From: Verrucomicrobiota bacterium
Lineage (GTDB): Bacteria > Verrucomicrobiota > Verrucomicrobiia > Limisphaerales > JACRJY01
Assembly (NCBI GenBank): GCA_016235585.1
Contig: JACRJY010000202.1
Location: forward strand, 1-53,463
DNA length: 53,463 nucleotides
Reading direction: 5' to 3'
Part shown: piece by piece, positions 42,030 to 50,454 of the stretch
How positions within the stretch are numbered: the stretch's first letter is position 1
How the letters are laid out: every line of letters begins with the position of its first letter
Made by a program: the position numbers and the translations under genes
The notes under the pieces: generated by a model
The model's input: the letters and a program-made list of their open reading frames with translations, nothing else
Told to the model about the DNA's origin: nothing
Databases searched by the model: none

Positions 42030-42071
42030 GGCGATAGATTCACTCGTCCGCAGGTTTCGTTCGCCGCAGTT

Positions 42072-43022
42072 TCACGTGGGCAACCGCTTCACAATGTCCG
42101 CTAGGATTTCCCGGTCAGAGTCGGGGCGTTTCGGTGATTTGGAATGCGTGTCGTCGCAGCCGAGCCAGCTGCGGAGTTTGAGGAACATCGCGGCGCTGTG
42201 TTTGTAGGCGGGCACGGGCGGGCGGAAGGCGAGGAAGCCGAGGTATTGCAGCAGGTCGTTGAGTTCGTAGAACGCCGGGTCGCCCGCGGCCCACGCGGCG
42301 TCGCGCCTGGCGAAGACGTCGGGCGCGAAGGTCGAGAGGCCGAGCAGGTAGTCGCTGCCATACATCACCATGTCAATCGCAAGGTCGTTGCCGGTATAGA
42401 CGCGGAAGTCGGGGCGCGTGGCGTCGCGGAGCGCGAGGCGCTGCCATTCGAGGTCGCGGCGCAGCGAGGAATGTTTCGCGCCGATGCACTGCTTGATGCC
42501 CATCAGGCCGCGATAAACATCGAGCGAATAAATTTTCCCGAACGGCGCGAACATGGTGCCCAACTCGAAGCCGACGAAGCGCTCCGCCACCGTGCCGAGC
42601 TTCGCGTAGGCGGCCACGATGGCGTCGTCACCCTGCTGGGTGAGACCGTAGCTCTGGAAGATGACGGGCGTGCCGCCGAACTGCTGGATCATCGCCATCT
42701 GCCGCGCGTAGGCGTCGAAGTTGAAGGCCGCGCCCGGCTGGTCGCCGACGAACGCGCCGGCGACGTAGCTGCGGCCGGCGCATTCGGCCTGCGTGATTTC
42801 GAGCGCGCGGCGTTTGGTGGCGTCGTCGATGAGATTGCCGAAGCCGGTGTCCATGTTCACCGCGGGCCCGAGGCCGGCCTGCACGGTGCGGCGCGTGTGC
42901 GCGGTGAAGCCGGGCCAGTCCACGTCGCCGTTGGCGAGGAAGGGCAGGAGGATGGCGGAGAAACCCTCGATGCGCCGCCGCGGGCGGAGCATCGCGATGG
43001 GGTCGAGGGGCGCTTCGTTCAT
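42072..43022 (-). CDS. DapA family aldolase/lyase
   Basis: 316 residues of the dihydrodipicolinate synthase/N-acetylneuraminate lyase superfamily. The Schiff-base lysine is likely K183 ([15 protein letters not shown]), and [19 protein letters not shown] is the usual start strand. The barrel then reads [32 protein letters not shown]. Members condense or cleave pyruvate-type substrates or act as sugar-acid aldolases. It follows the Lrp gene by 52 bases, so Lrp probably regulates it. The usual neighbouring genes for such aldolases (dehydrogenase, MFS) come after two foreign-looking genes. Confidence 0.87.
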   Translation of the reverse strand: MNEAPLDPIAMLRPRRRIEGFSAILLPFLANGDVDWPGFTAHTRRTVQAGLGPAVNMDTGFGNLIDDATKRRALEITQAECAGRSYVAGAFVGDQPGAAFNFDAYARQMAMIQQFGGTPVIFQSYGLTQQGDDAIVAAYAKLGTVAERFVGFELGTMFAPFGKIYSLDVYRGLMGIKQCIGAKHSSLRRDLEWQRLALRDATRPDFRVYTGNDLAIDMVMYGSDYLLGLSTFAPDVFARRDAAWAAGDPAFYELNDLLQYLGFLAFRPPVPAYKHSAAMFLKLRSWLGCDDTHSKSPKRPDSDREILADIVKRLPT

Positions 43023-43074
43023 GGCCGAGAACGTAGCGGTTCCCCGGCGGGGAGAAAGATTTTTCCCGCGCGGA

Positions 43075-43554
43075 TCAGGGCGAGACGGCGAGGCGCTCTT
43101 CGTTGCGCTCGCGGCTCATGAGCACGCCCTGTTCCTTGTAGGGCTTGAGCAGGAAGTGCGTGGCGGTGGAGACGACGCCCTGGATGGTCGCGAGCTTTTC
43201 GGAGACGAACGAGGCGACTTCGCGCAGGTTGCTGCCCTCGACGATGACCAGCAGATCATAGCCGCCCGACATGAGGTAGCACGAGCGGACTTCGCCGTAG
43301 CGGGCGATGCGTTCGGCGAGGCGGTTGAAGCCGCCTTCGCGCTCCGGCGTGATTTTCACCTCGATGACGGCGCGCACGCGGTCTTCACCGAGCTTCTCCT
43401 CGTTCAAGATGGCGCGGTAGCCGAGGATGACCTGATCGGCCTCGTAGGCCTTGATCTTCGCGGCGACGGCGGCTTCGGGCTGGGCAAGCAGAGCGGCGAG
43501 CTGGGCCGGCGCGAGCGCGGCGTTTTCCTGCAAAAGTTTGAGCAGCGGATCCAT
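43075..43554 (-). CDS. Lrp/AsnC-family transcriptional regulator
   Basis: 159 residues: a short N-terminal HTH ([20 protein letters not shown]) and a C-terminal RAM ligand-binding domain ([48 protein letters not shown]). The HTH is shorter than in most Lrp proteins. The gene precedes the DapA-like gene on the same strand and may control the catabolic operon; its ligand could be an amino acid or a keto acid. Confidence 0.87.
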   Translation of the reverse strand: MDPLLKLLQENAALAPAQLAALLAQPEAAVAAKIKAYEADQVILGYRAILNEEKLGEDRVRAVIEVKITPEREGGFNRLAERIARYGEVRSCYLMSGGYDLLVIVEGSNLREVASFVSEKLATIQGVVSTATHFLLKPYKEQGVLMSRERNEERLAVSP

Positions 43555-43662
43555 GGCCGGAGGTTAGCCGCGCGGGCGGCGGATGGACACAAGAAATTCT
43601 TGCGGGCCGCCGAAGGCCGCGAGGAGAGGAGGCTGAAGTTTTTGAAAAACGAAAGCCGCGCC

Positions 43663-43932
43663 TTACTTGGCGGCGGCGGCTTCCTTTTTCCAGATGCGCT
43701 TGGGGGCCTTGACAACGAGGCCCTTCTTGATGGCGCTGACGGCGACGCGGATGTAACGCACCTCGCCGCTGGGCAGGAGCGCCTTGACGCGCTGGAGGTT
43801 CGGGAAGAAGCGCCGCTTGGTGATGGCGGTCACGTGCGTGCCGATGCCGCCCTTCTTCTTCGCCTTGCCGCTGCGCCAGATGTGGCTGCCCTTGATGGGG
43901 CGCTTGCCGGTGAGTTCACAGATTCTTGCCAT
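43663..43932 (-). CDS. rpmB: 50S ribosomal protein L28
   Basis: 89 residues from the ATG at 43932 (MARICELTGKRPIKGSHIWRSG). L28 blocks are NVSHS-equivalent (THVTAITKRRFFPNLQ), the strand LPSGEVRYIRVAVSAIKKGLV and a Lys/Ala-rich tail. The tail (KAPKRIWKKEAAAAK) is a few residues longer than usual. It has no cysteine zinc knuckle. The 260-bp spacer to the divergent olsB-like gene holds nothing I recognise. Confidence 0.95.
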   Translation of the reverse strand: MARICELTGKRPIKGSHIWRSGKAKKKGGIGTHVTAITKRRFFPNLQRVKALLPSGEVRYIRVAVSAIKKGLVVKAPKRIWKKEAAAAK

Positions 43933-44192
43933 AAATTTAAGGAGCGCAGACCGTAGCAGCCGAGCGACTTGATGCAAGCACTTATTTGCGGCCGGCCGGC
44001 GGCCATTTTGAAATTGCCAAGGCCCGCGTGAACCGGCTTCATTTTGACTGCTTCAGCCGGGGCCGGTGTGATGGTTGCAAACAGGAAGCCGCCGTCCACC
44101 TATTGTCAGTTGAAGGTTTTAAGCCGCACCGCGAAAAGAAGCCCGCCCGACGAGCAGCCGACAGGCGTAAAACTCGCACCGCAATCCGAATC

Positions 44193-44975
44193 ATGACGAC
44201 CACCGCCCCGCCCGCCACCGTGAGAATGGGGGACAAAATCCTCGCCCGCCGGACGGCCCCTCACGCCTACTCGCTGCGGCTGGCGCGAAATGCGGAGGAC
44301 GTGCGCGCCGCACAGACGCTGCGCTTCCTGGTGTTCAACGTGGAGTTGAACGAGGGCCTGGAGCAGTCCTTCGCCACCTGCCGCGACGCCGATCAGTTCG
44401 ACGAGGTCTGCGACCATCTGATCGTCGAGGACGAGCAAACGCAGCAAGTCGTCGGCACCTACCGCCTCCAGACCGGTGCGAACGCCGCCGCGCGCCTCGG
44501 CTACTACAGCGCGCAGGAGTTTGACCTCGCGCCCTTCGCGCCGGCCCGCGCGCAAGTCATCGAGCTGGGCCGCGCGTGCGTCCACAGCGGGCACCGCAAC
44601 CTCACCGTGCTTGGCCTCCTGTGGAAGGGCATCCATCACTACGCCCGCGCGCGGGGCGGACGCTGGCTCATCGGCTGCAGTTCCCTGCCCACGCAGGACA
44701 CGGCGGCGGGCGCGTCCGCCTACTTCGAACTGCAACGCCGCCATCTCGCGGAACCCGCCTTCCGCACCACGCCGCTGCCGCCGTTCGCCTGCCCGCTCGC
44801 CGCCCGCGCGGAAAAAGCGCCCAAGCTTCCCAGGCTCCTCGCCGCCTACCTCTCGCTTGGGGCGAAAATCTGCGGCCCGCCGGCGGTGGATCGCGGGTTC
44901 AAGACGATTGATTTCCTCACCCTGCTCGATCTCGACTCGCTGCCCGCCGCGACGGTGCGGCGGTATTTGAACTGA
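44193..44975 (+). CDS. OlsB-like N-acyltransferase (GNAT, ornithine lipid/hemolysin family)
   Basis: 260 residues from the ATG at 44193. The GNAT fold of the acyl-ACP-dependent ornithine N-acyltransferase family is seen in SLRLARNAEDVRAAQTLRFLVFNVE, FDEVCDHLIVED, GTYRLQTG, and the AQVIELGRACVHSGHRNLTVLGLLWKGI and GCSSLPTQD blocks. It would start ornithine-lipid synthesis, normally completed by an O-acyltransferase (OlsA). The following 62-residue frame could be a relic of that partner. Start chosen at MTTTAPP, since upstream frame is not family-like. Confidence 0.87.
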   Translation: MTTTAPPATVRMGDKILARRTAPHAYSLRLARNAEDVRAAQTLRFLVFNVELNEGLEQSFATCRDADQFDEVCDHLIVEDEQTQQVVGTYRLQTGANAAARLGYYSAQEFDLAPFAPARAQVIELGRACVHSGHRNLTVLGLLWKGIHHYARARGGRWLIGCSSLPTQDTAAGASAYFELQRRHLAEPAFRTTPLPPFACPLAARAEKAPKLPRLLAAYLSLGAKICGPPAVDRGFKTIDFLTLLDLDSLPAATVRRYLN

Positions 44976-44978
44976 ATC

Positions 44979-45167
44979 ATGCGACAACATCCGTGGCGCG
45001 CCGGCAACCGCCTGCTGGTCTTCCTCTGGAACGCGCTCGCCGCCCGGCTGGATTTCATTTCCGCGCCCAGTGCGCCGGGCGCGCCGCGCGGCAACGCGGA
45101 CGCCGGTGGAAATGTTTTCATTGCCGCCGCCGCACGGGCGCGGGATACAATCCGCGCACGCCTATGA
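44979..45167 (+). CDS. Short frame after olsB, possible acyltransferase remnant
   Basis: 62 residues. It starts three bases after the olsB-like stop and its own stop overlaps the protease ATG (ATGA), so it is in a coupled arrangement. The N-terminal stretch RLLVFLWNALAARLDFI is amphipathic-hydrophobic, and the remainder is Ala/Gly-rich with basic residues. In other genomes a lysophospholipid acyltransferase follows olsB; this short piece may be what is left of its N-terminus. No catalytic motif (HX4D) is present. Confidence 0.35.
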   Translation: MRQHPWRAGNRLLVFLWNALAARLDFISAPSAPGAPRGNADAGGNVFIAAAARARDTIRARL

Positions 45168-47011
45168 AGCTCTGCCCTGCTTGCGCTCCGTCATCGCGCC
45201 TCGTCACCGCCATCCTTGCGCTTCTCGCCATCGCAGCGACCGCCGACGGTTCCGCGCCGCCCAGCCTGATCGAATATCGCAGCGTGCGGAACGCCATCAC
45301 CACCCAGGTGCGCGCCGAGCGGCCCGCCGCCGCCGGGCTGACGGGCTACCTCGGCGTGGCGCTGGAGCCGGACAGGCGCGGCGCGCTGGTGGTGGCGGAC
45401 GTGGGCGCGGATTCGCCCGCTGAAAAGACGGGTTTGCTGAAAGGCGATGTTCTCCTGAAGGCGGACAACAGGCCGGTGAAAAGCGCGGTGGAATTTCGCG
45501 CGCTGCTCCAAAGCCGCGCGCCGGGCGACGCGGTGCTGCTCTCCGTTCAGCGCGGGCGCAAGACGCTGCAGCTCGGCGCCACGCTCGGCGCGACCAGCCG
45601 CCCGATGCAGGCGGGTGCGCGCGCGATTCTCGGCGTGCGGATGAGCGCCGCCAGCGATGGCGCGGGCATTCCTATCGTTGCCGTGACCACCAACAAGCCC
45701 GCCGCCAACGCGGGGCTGAAAGCGGGCGATGTGATCCTCAAGCTGGATTCAACCACCTTGGGCGAAGCGGCCAGCCTTTCGGACGCGATGGCCGGGCGGC
45801 GGCCCGGTGAGACGGTGCGCCTGCTCGTGCGGCGCGGCAAAGAGGAGTTTGAAAAATCCATCGAACTGGCCGCCGACGACAGCCCGTCGTCGCTGCTGCC
45901 GGAGGAGCAGCGCACGCTCACGCCGTGGAAAAAGGACGTGTATCGGCTCGCGGTGATTTGTGTGGAGTTTCCCGACGCCAAGCACAATCCAAAGGTGAAG
46001 ACGCCGGACTGGAGCGACTCGTTTTTCAGCCGCCACACTTACACGAACACCAGCGCCACCGGCCAGACGGTGTATGGCAGCATGGCGGATTACTACGAAG
46101 AAATCTCCTGCGGCAAAATCCGCGTGGAGGGCAAGGTCTTCGACTGGGTTGAAGCGAAAGGGAAGCGCAGCGAATACAACACCGGGCGCGCCGGCTCGAC
46201 GCGCTCGAACCTGTTTGCCAATGCCATCGCCGCCGTGCTCAAGCGCGACGGCGCGAGCGCGCTGAAGGATTTCGACGGCATCGGCCTGATTTACGCCGGG
46301 GCAAGATTTCCGAACGCGAACCGCGGCAGCATCCTCTGGCCGCACCGCAGCAGCATCACGGTCAAGGGCAGGACGTGGCCGTATGTCATCGTCGCCGAGG
46401 GCGGCGAGCGCATGGCGACCATCAGCACGATGTGCCACGAGACCGGCCACATCCTCGGCCTGCCCGACCTTTACGCGCGCCCGGAAAATCCCGGCTCCGA
46501 GGGCGCGGGCACCTGGTGCGCGATGTCGAACCAGAGTCCCACCGGCCGCCCGCAGCATTTCTCCGCGTGGTGCAAGGAGCAGCTCGGCTGGCTCACGCCG
46601 GCGGTGATTGACCCGGCGGTGAAACAGAAACTCGTGCTCGCGCCCATCGAAGGCTCGGCGAGCGAATGCTTCAAAGTGCTCGTGCGCCCCGACGGCAGTG
46701 AATACTTCCTGCTCGAAAACCGGCGCAAGACTGGCTTCGACGCGAGCATGGCGGCGGAAGGCCTGCTCATCTGGCGCGTCGTGGCGAACCGCCCGATCCT
46801 CGAAGAAGCGCACGGAGTGGACGGCCCGAACGGCCCGCGCGTGTTCCTCCCGTCGGTGCCGTATCCGAGCAAGGCGAACAATTCCTTCACGCCCTACACC
46901 ACGCCGTCGAGCCGGTCGCAGCTTGGCGGCGGCGCGCCGGTGTTCATCACAAACATCCAGAAGCTGGCGGACGGAAGAATTGCCTTCGACATCGGCCATG
47001 AGTTTCAGTGA
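45164..47011 (+). CDS. Secreted PDZ-PDZ-M6 metallopeptidase
   Basis: 615 residues. Signal peptide (SSRLVTAILALLAIAATADG), two PDZ domains (about 58-140, LGVALEPDRRGALVVADVGADSPAEKTGLLKGDVLL; about 152-236, SDGAGIPIVAVTTNKPAANAGLKAGDVIL) and an M6 (immune-inhibitor-A-like) peptidase domain with the zinc site HETGH (425-429, E426) and third ligand D435 in GLPDLY. The order PDZ-PDZ-protease is unusual, since M6 enzymes more often carry PKD or propeptide domains. It is probably a secreted protease. Its ATG overlaps the preceding short frame. Confidence 0.87.
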   Translation: MKLCPACAPSSRLVTAILALLAIAATADGSAPPSLIEYRSVRNAITTQVRAERPAAAGLTGYLGVALEPDRRGALVVADVGADSPAEKTGLLKGDVLLKADNRPVKSAVEFRALLQSRAPGDAVLLSVQRGRKTLQLGATLGATSRPMQAGARAILGVRMSAASDGAGIPIVAVTTNKPAANAGLKAGDVILKLDSTTLGEAASLSDAMAGRRPGETVRLLVRRGKEEFEKSIELAADDSPSSLLPEEQRTLTPWKKDVYRLAVICVEFPDAKHNPKVKTPDWSDSFFSRHTYTNTSATGQTVYGSMADYYEEISCGKIRVEGKVFDWVEAKGKRSEYNTGRAGSTRSNLFANAIAAVLKRDGASALKDFDGIGLIYAGARFPNANRGSILWPHRSSITVKGRTWPYVIVAEGGERMATISTMCHETGHILGLPDLYARPENPGSEGAGTWCAMSNQSPTGRPQHFSAWCKEQLGWLTPAVIDPAVKQKLVLAPIEGSASECFKVLVRPDGSEYFLLENRRKTGFDASMAAEGLLIWRVVANRPILEEAHGVDGPNGPRVFLPSVPYPSKANNSFTPYTTPSSRSQLGGGAPVFITNIQKLADGRIAFDIGHEFQ

Positions 47012-47052
47012 GGAAGTTTTTGGCGGCGAAAGAAACCGTTGCTGAAAATTCC

Positions 47053-47164
47053 GAACTCCGAAGCCCGAAGGAAGTCCGAAATCCGAAGGGCGAACAAGGC
47101 TTCCACTCGCAACGACGCCGGCGGTTCAGATTCGGAATTCGGGCCTCGGATTTCGACCTTCGGA
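47053..47164. repeat. Two heptanucleotide arrays in inverted orientation
   Basis: Left array (47053-47098): GAACTCC, GAAGCCC, GAAG, GAAGTCC, GAAATCC, GAAGGGC, GAACAAG. Right array (47130-47164): ATTCGGA, ATTCGGG, CCTCGGA, TTTCGAC, CTTCGGA. The arrays are complementary in type and can form a long imperfect hairpin between the convergent protease and antiporter genes. Confidence 0.85.
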
Positions 47165-47171
47165 CTTCACC

Positions 47172-48458
47172 TCACCCGTCCAGCGGCGCGTCGCCGAGTT
47201 CGCCGGTTTTCCGCGCGTGCCGGCCATACACCAGTTCAAACACCGGCGAGGCCATCAGCGTGGTGACAATCGCCATCAGCACGAGGATGGAAAAAAGGCC
47301 CGGCTCGATGACGCCCTTTTGCAGGCCGATGTTGATGATGATGAGCTCCATCAGGCCGCGCGAGTTCATCAGCGTGCCGACGGCCAGCGCGGTGCGGTTG
47401 TCCTCGCCGTTGAGCCGCGCCGCCGCCCAGCAGGCCACGCCCTTGCCGAGGCACGACGCGGCCAGCACGACGAGCGCAACGAGAAACATCGGCCCGCTGT
47501 TCACCATGTCCAGCCGCGTGTTGAGGCCGGAGAAGGTGAAGAACATCGGCAGCAGAAACACCACCGCGAATGGCTCCAGTTGCCGTTGCAGCTCGCGCGC
47601 GAACAGCCCGCGCGGCATCGCCACGCCCAGCAGAAACCCACCGAAGACCGCGTGGATGCCAATGGCGTCCATCGCCCACGCCGCGAGGGAAAAGAGCATC
47701 AAGGTCACGGCGAGCAGCGTGGGGGTGATTTTGCCCTCGCGCTCGGCGATGCTTCCGAGCTTGGCAAGCCAGCGGCGGCCAAGCGTGAGGATGAACACGC
47801 CGTAGGCGACGCCGCCCACGATGGCGATGCGCGCGATCTCCCAGTTGGTCGAGCCGTCGGGAAGTTTTTGGAAACTGGCAATCACGACGGCCAGCACGCA
47901 CCACGCCGCCGCGTCGTCAATCGCGCCCGCCGCCAGCGCCAGCGTGCCGAGCGCGGTGCCCGTCAGCCCGCGCTCGTAAATAATCCGCGCCAGCATCGGG
48001 AAGGCGGTGATGGCCATCGCCGCGCCGAGGAAGAGGACGGCCTCGAACAGCGTCGCCTTCGCGGAGAACAATCCCGGTGTCTTCAGCAGCCACGGCGCGA
48101 GCAGCACCGCGAGCACGAACGGCACGAGCATCCCGGCGAGCGACACCGAGGCGGCGCTGCGGGCGCGGCGGCGGAACAGCTCGGTCTTGAAATCCACCCC
48201 GACGAGGAACATATACAGCCCCACGCCGAGCTGCGCGCCGACATACAGCGTCTTGAGCGTGTCCGGTGGGAACAGCCACTTTTGCGCGTCGGGCAGGAAC
48301 AGGCCGAACAGCGACGGCCCCATCAGCACGCCGGCGATCATCTCGCCCACCACCTGCGGCTGGCCGAGGCGCCGGGCGGCCAAACCCACCAGGCGACACA
48401 CGCCCAGAATCACGGCCATCTGGAGAAAGAAGGCGATGGAGAGCTGGCTGGCATTCAT
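47172..48458 (-). CDS. Cation:proton antiporter, CPA2 family
   Basis: 428 residues from the ATG at 48458 (a GTG is three codons upstream). The KefB/NapA-type fold is supported by 12-13 membrane helices, GLYMFLVGVDFK, the ion-site block GAIDDAAAW (D-D pair) and SGLNTRLDM. No C-terminal KTN/TrkA domain is present, so regulation differs from Kef. It probably exchanges Na+ or K+ for H+. It is convergent with the protease gene, and the glycosyltransferase gene lies upstream on the same strand. Confidence 0.92.
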   Translation of the reverse strand: MNASQLSIAFFLQMAVILGVCRLVGLAARRLGQPQVVGEMIAGVLMGPSLFGLFLPDAQKWLFPPDTLKTLYVGAQLGVGLYMFLVGVDFKTELFRRRARSAASVSLAGMLVPFVLAVLLAPWLLKTPGLFSAKATLFEAVLFLGAAMAITAFPMLARIIYERGLTGTALGTLALAAGAIDDAAAWCVLAVVIASFQKLPDGSTNWEIARIAIVGGVAYGVFILTLGRRWLAKLGSIAEREGKITPTLLAVTLMLFSLAAWAMDAIGIHAVFGGFLLGVAMPRGLFARELQRQLEPFAVVFLLPMFFTFSGLNTRLDMVNSGPMFLVALVVLAASCLGKGVACWAAARLNGEDNRTALAVGTLMNSRGLMELIIINIGLQKGVIEPGLFSILVLMAIVTTLMASPVFELVYGRHARKTGELGDAPLDG

Positions 48459-48515
48459 ATTACGCACACGTATTAAATGCCGGGCAGCGGGCTGTCAAAC
48501 GGAAATTCGGGATTT

Positions 48516-49829
48516 TCACCGGAGCGGCGGACGCGTGCCGCAAACCGGCGCGAACGCCTTCAACATCTCTTCCGCCATGTGCTGGACACGGAAACGCTGC
48601 TCCACCGCGCGGCGACCCGCCTGCGCCAGACTTTGGAGCCTCGTTGAATCAAGCAGCAGGGATTCAATCGCGCCCGCCAGCGATGCCGCATTGCCCGGCT
48701 CGCACAGCATTCCGCCGCCCGTTGCCTCGACCAGTTCCGGGAACGACGCCACGCTCGGCAGCACCACCGGCACGCCCGCCGCCAGCGCCTCGATGACGTA
48801 AAGCCCGAACGCCTCGCCGTAGAGCGCCGGCACGGAAAGCACCGTGAGCGAACGGAGAAATTCCAGCTTCTGCTCGCGCGTGAGGTTCGGATGAAACTCC
48901 ACGTCGTCCAGCACGCCGGCGGAGGACAGACGCGCTTTGAGCTGGTTGACGAACGGCTCGTCGCCCGGCCCGCAGCCGCCGCCCACGCGCAGTTTCAGGT
49001 TCGCCACTTTTCCGCGCTGTTTCAAAATCACGAACGCCTCGACGAGCGTGTCGAGGCCCTTTTCCTTGCACATCCGCGCGAAGTAGCCGAGCACGGGAGG
49101 ATTCTGGATTCTGGATTCTGGATTCTGGATTCCAAATCCATCGAGATTGATGCCGTTGTGAACGACCTTCACCTTGTCCGCCGGCAGCGCGAGCCGCCGG
49201 GCCATCAAATCGCCGAAGTAACGGCTGGGCGCGATGAACAAGTCCACCTCGCGGCAACGCTCGGCCAGCGTGCGCCAGACTTCCTCGCACGCCGGACTGG
49301 GCATGGAGTCGAGAAACGCATCCTCGCCCTGCAACATCACGACTACGGGCACGCCGAGTTCGCTTTTGATTTTCCGCACCATGCCGGCGAGCAGCGCGTT
49401 GGAAAGGCTGACAAGGCCGGGACGCTCCTGTGTTTTGAGCCACGCGATGAGTTCGTCCAGTTCGCGCGCCTGGTTGCCCTCCTCGCCGCGCAGCATGGAA
49501 AGCGTGAGGTCGGCCACGTCTTCGGCGCGTGTCTTGGCTGCGCGCCCGGCAGCCCATTTGAGGAGTTTCGGCGACGAGAGAAGTTTGTGCAGCCACTGCG
49601 GCGCGTGGCGGAAGAGGGCGGATTTCTGCTCCAGATAAACATTCACCCCGCCGAAAAAAATCGGCGTGCCGCTGCTCTGGTCGGCCTCGTCGAGCGTCAT
49701 TGGCAGGTAGAGCGGCACCATCAGCGTGGGATGGCCGAGGCGGCGCAGCTCGGCGACGAGCGCGTTGTCGCGGAAGCAGTTCCCGCAATACATCCCGCCC
49801 GCGCCGGGGGTGATTTGGACGATGTTCAC
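48516..49829 (-). CDS. Family 4 glycosyltransferase with in-frame tandem repeat
   Basis: 437 residues from the GTG at 49829, since VNIVQITPGAGGMYCGNCFRDNALV is the family N-terminus; the frame continues upstream into a repeat (GTG 49847). The linker between the two Rossmann lobes reads HNGINLDGFGIQNPESRIQNPPVLGYFARM, where the 7-base array (49099-49133) encodes IQNPESRIQNP. The donor-site motif is E-x7-E in GEAFGLYVIEA. Likely acts on a cell-surface glycan, near gmhB and hldA. Codons around the array keep the frame. Confidence 0.88.
   Translation of the reverse strand: MNIVQITPGAGGMYCGNCFRDNALVAELRRLGHPTLMVPLYLPMTLDEADQSSGTPIFFGGVNVYLEQKSALFRHAPQWLHKLLSSPKLLKWAAGRAAKTRAEDVADLTLSMLRGEEGNQARELDELIAWLKTQERPGLVSLSNALLAGMVRKIKSELGVPVVVMLQGEDAFLDSMPSPACEEVWRTLAERCREVDLFIAPSRYFGDLMARRLALPADKVKVVHNGINLDGFGIQNPESRIQNPPVLGYFARMCKEKGLDTLVEAFVILKQRGKVANLKLRVGGGCGPGDEPFVNQLKARLSSAGVLDDVEFHPNLTREQKLEFLRSLTVLSVPALYGEAFGLYVIEALAAGVPVVLPSVASFPELVEATGGGMLCEPGNAASLAGAIESLLLDSTRLQSLAQAGRRAVEQRFRVQHMAEEMLKAFAPVCGTRPPLR
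49099..49133. repeat. Heptanucleotide array GGATTCT x5 inside the glycosyltransferase gene
   Basis: Four exact GGATTCT units (49099-49126) and one GGATTCC (49127-49133). The coding strand reads AGAATCC repeats. The period of 7 gives a 21-base, 7-residue translation repeat in the interdomain linker. Confidence 0.95.
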
Positions 49830-49841
49830 GCGGCGGAATTT

Positions 49842-49920
49842 AGCCACGGATGAAACACGGATGAAACACGGAAATCATTTCAGCAAGAGTCCGTGTTCAA
49901 TCCGTGTTTCATCCGTGGCT
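49842..49920. repeat. Long hairpin of 'cacggatgaaa' words between gmhB and the glycosyltransferase
   Basis: Thirty-one-base arms (49842-49872 and 49890-49920) match at 29 positions and consist of CCACGGATGAAA/CACGG words. The upstream arm provides the last codons and stop of gmhB (stop at 49909) and the other arm a possible GTG start for the glycosyltransferase. Same word family as 12590-12657. Confidence 0.92.
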
Positions 49921-50454
49921 CAAAATGAATTCAGCGGAAGTTGGAAGGTCGGCGACCACGGCGGCGGCACCGAGCTTGTCGCTGGAATTTTTCTCCACCT
50001 CCGCGCCGTAGCCCGTCCGCACGAGGATGCTTTGCTTCACGCCCGCGCTCCCGCCGCACTCCACGTCAAGCAGCTTGTCGCCAATCATGTAGCTCTGCGC
50101 CAAGTCCACGCCGAACTCGTCGCGGGCGTCGAAGAGGAATTGCGGCGAGGGCTTGCGGCCGCGGCTCGGCTGTTCGGGCGCTTCGGGCGCGAAGTAGATT
50201 TTCTCGAAGCGCACGCCGTCGCGCGCGAGCAGTTCACCGAGGCGGGCGTTGACGGCGTGCATGTCGTCCAGCGTGTAGTAGCCGCGCCCGATGCCGGACT
50301 GGTTGGTGACGATGAACAGCAGGAAGCCCGCGTCCATCAGCCGCCGCAACGCCGGGCCGGTGCCGGGGAAAATCACCACCTTGTCCGGATCGGCGAGATA
50401 GACCTTCTCCTCGATGAGCGTCCCGTCGCGGTCGAGAAAAACGGCGCGTTTCAT
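49909..50454 (-). CDS. gmhB: D-glycero-D-manno-heptose 1,7-bisphosphate phosphatase (GmhB/HisB-like HAD)
   Basis: 181 residues. HAD motif I is FLDRDGTL (D8, D10), motif II IVTNQSG, motif III GRKP, motif IV IGDKLLDVE. The zinc-binding Cys/His loop of classical GmhB (CPHHP...C.CRKP) is replaced by APEAPEQPSRGRKP, so zinc is not expected. It removes the C7 phosphate in ADP-heptose synthesis. It overlaps hldA by four bases. The last codons ILSHG and stop lie within a hairpin repeat. Confidence 0.9.
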   Translation of the reverse strand: MKRAVFLDRDGTLIEEKVYLADPDKVVIFPGTGPALRRLMDAGFLLFIVTNQSGIGRGYYTLDDMHAVNARLGELLARDGVRFEKIYFAPEAPEQPSRGRKPSPQFLFDARDEFGVDLAQSYMIGDKLLDVECGGSAGVKQSILVRTGYGAEVEKNSSDKLGAAAVVADLPTSAEFILSHG

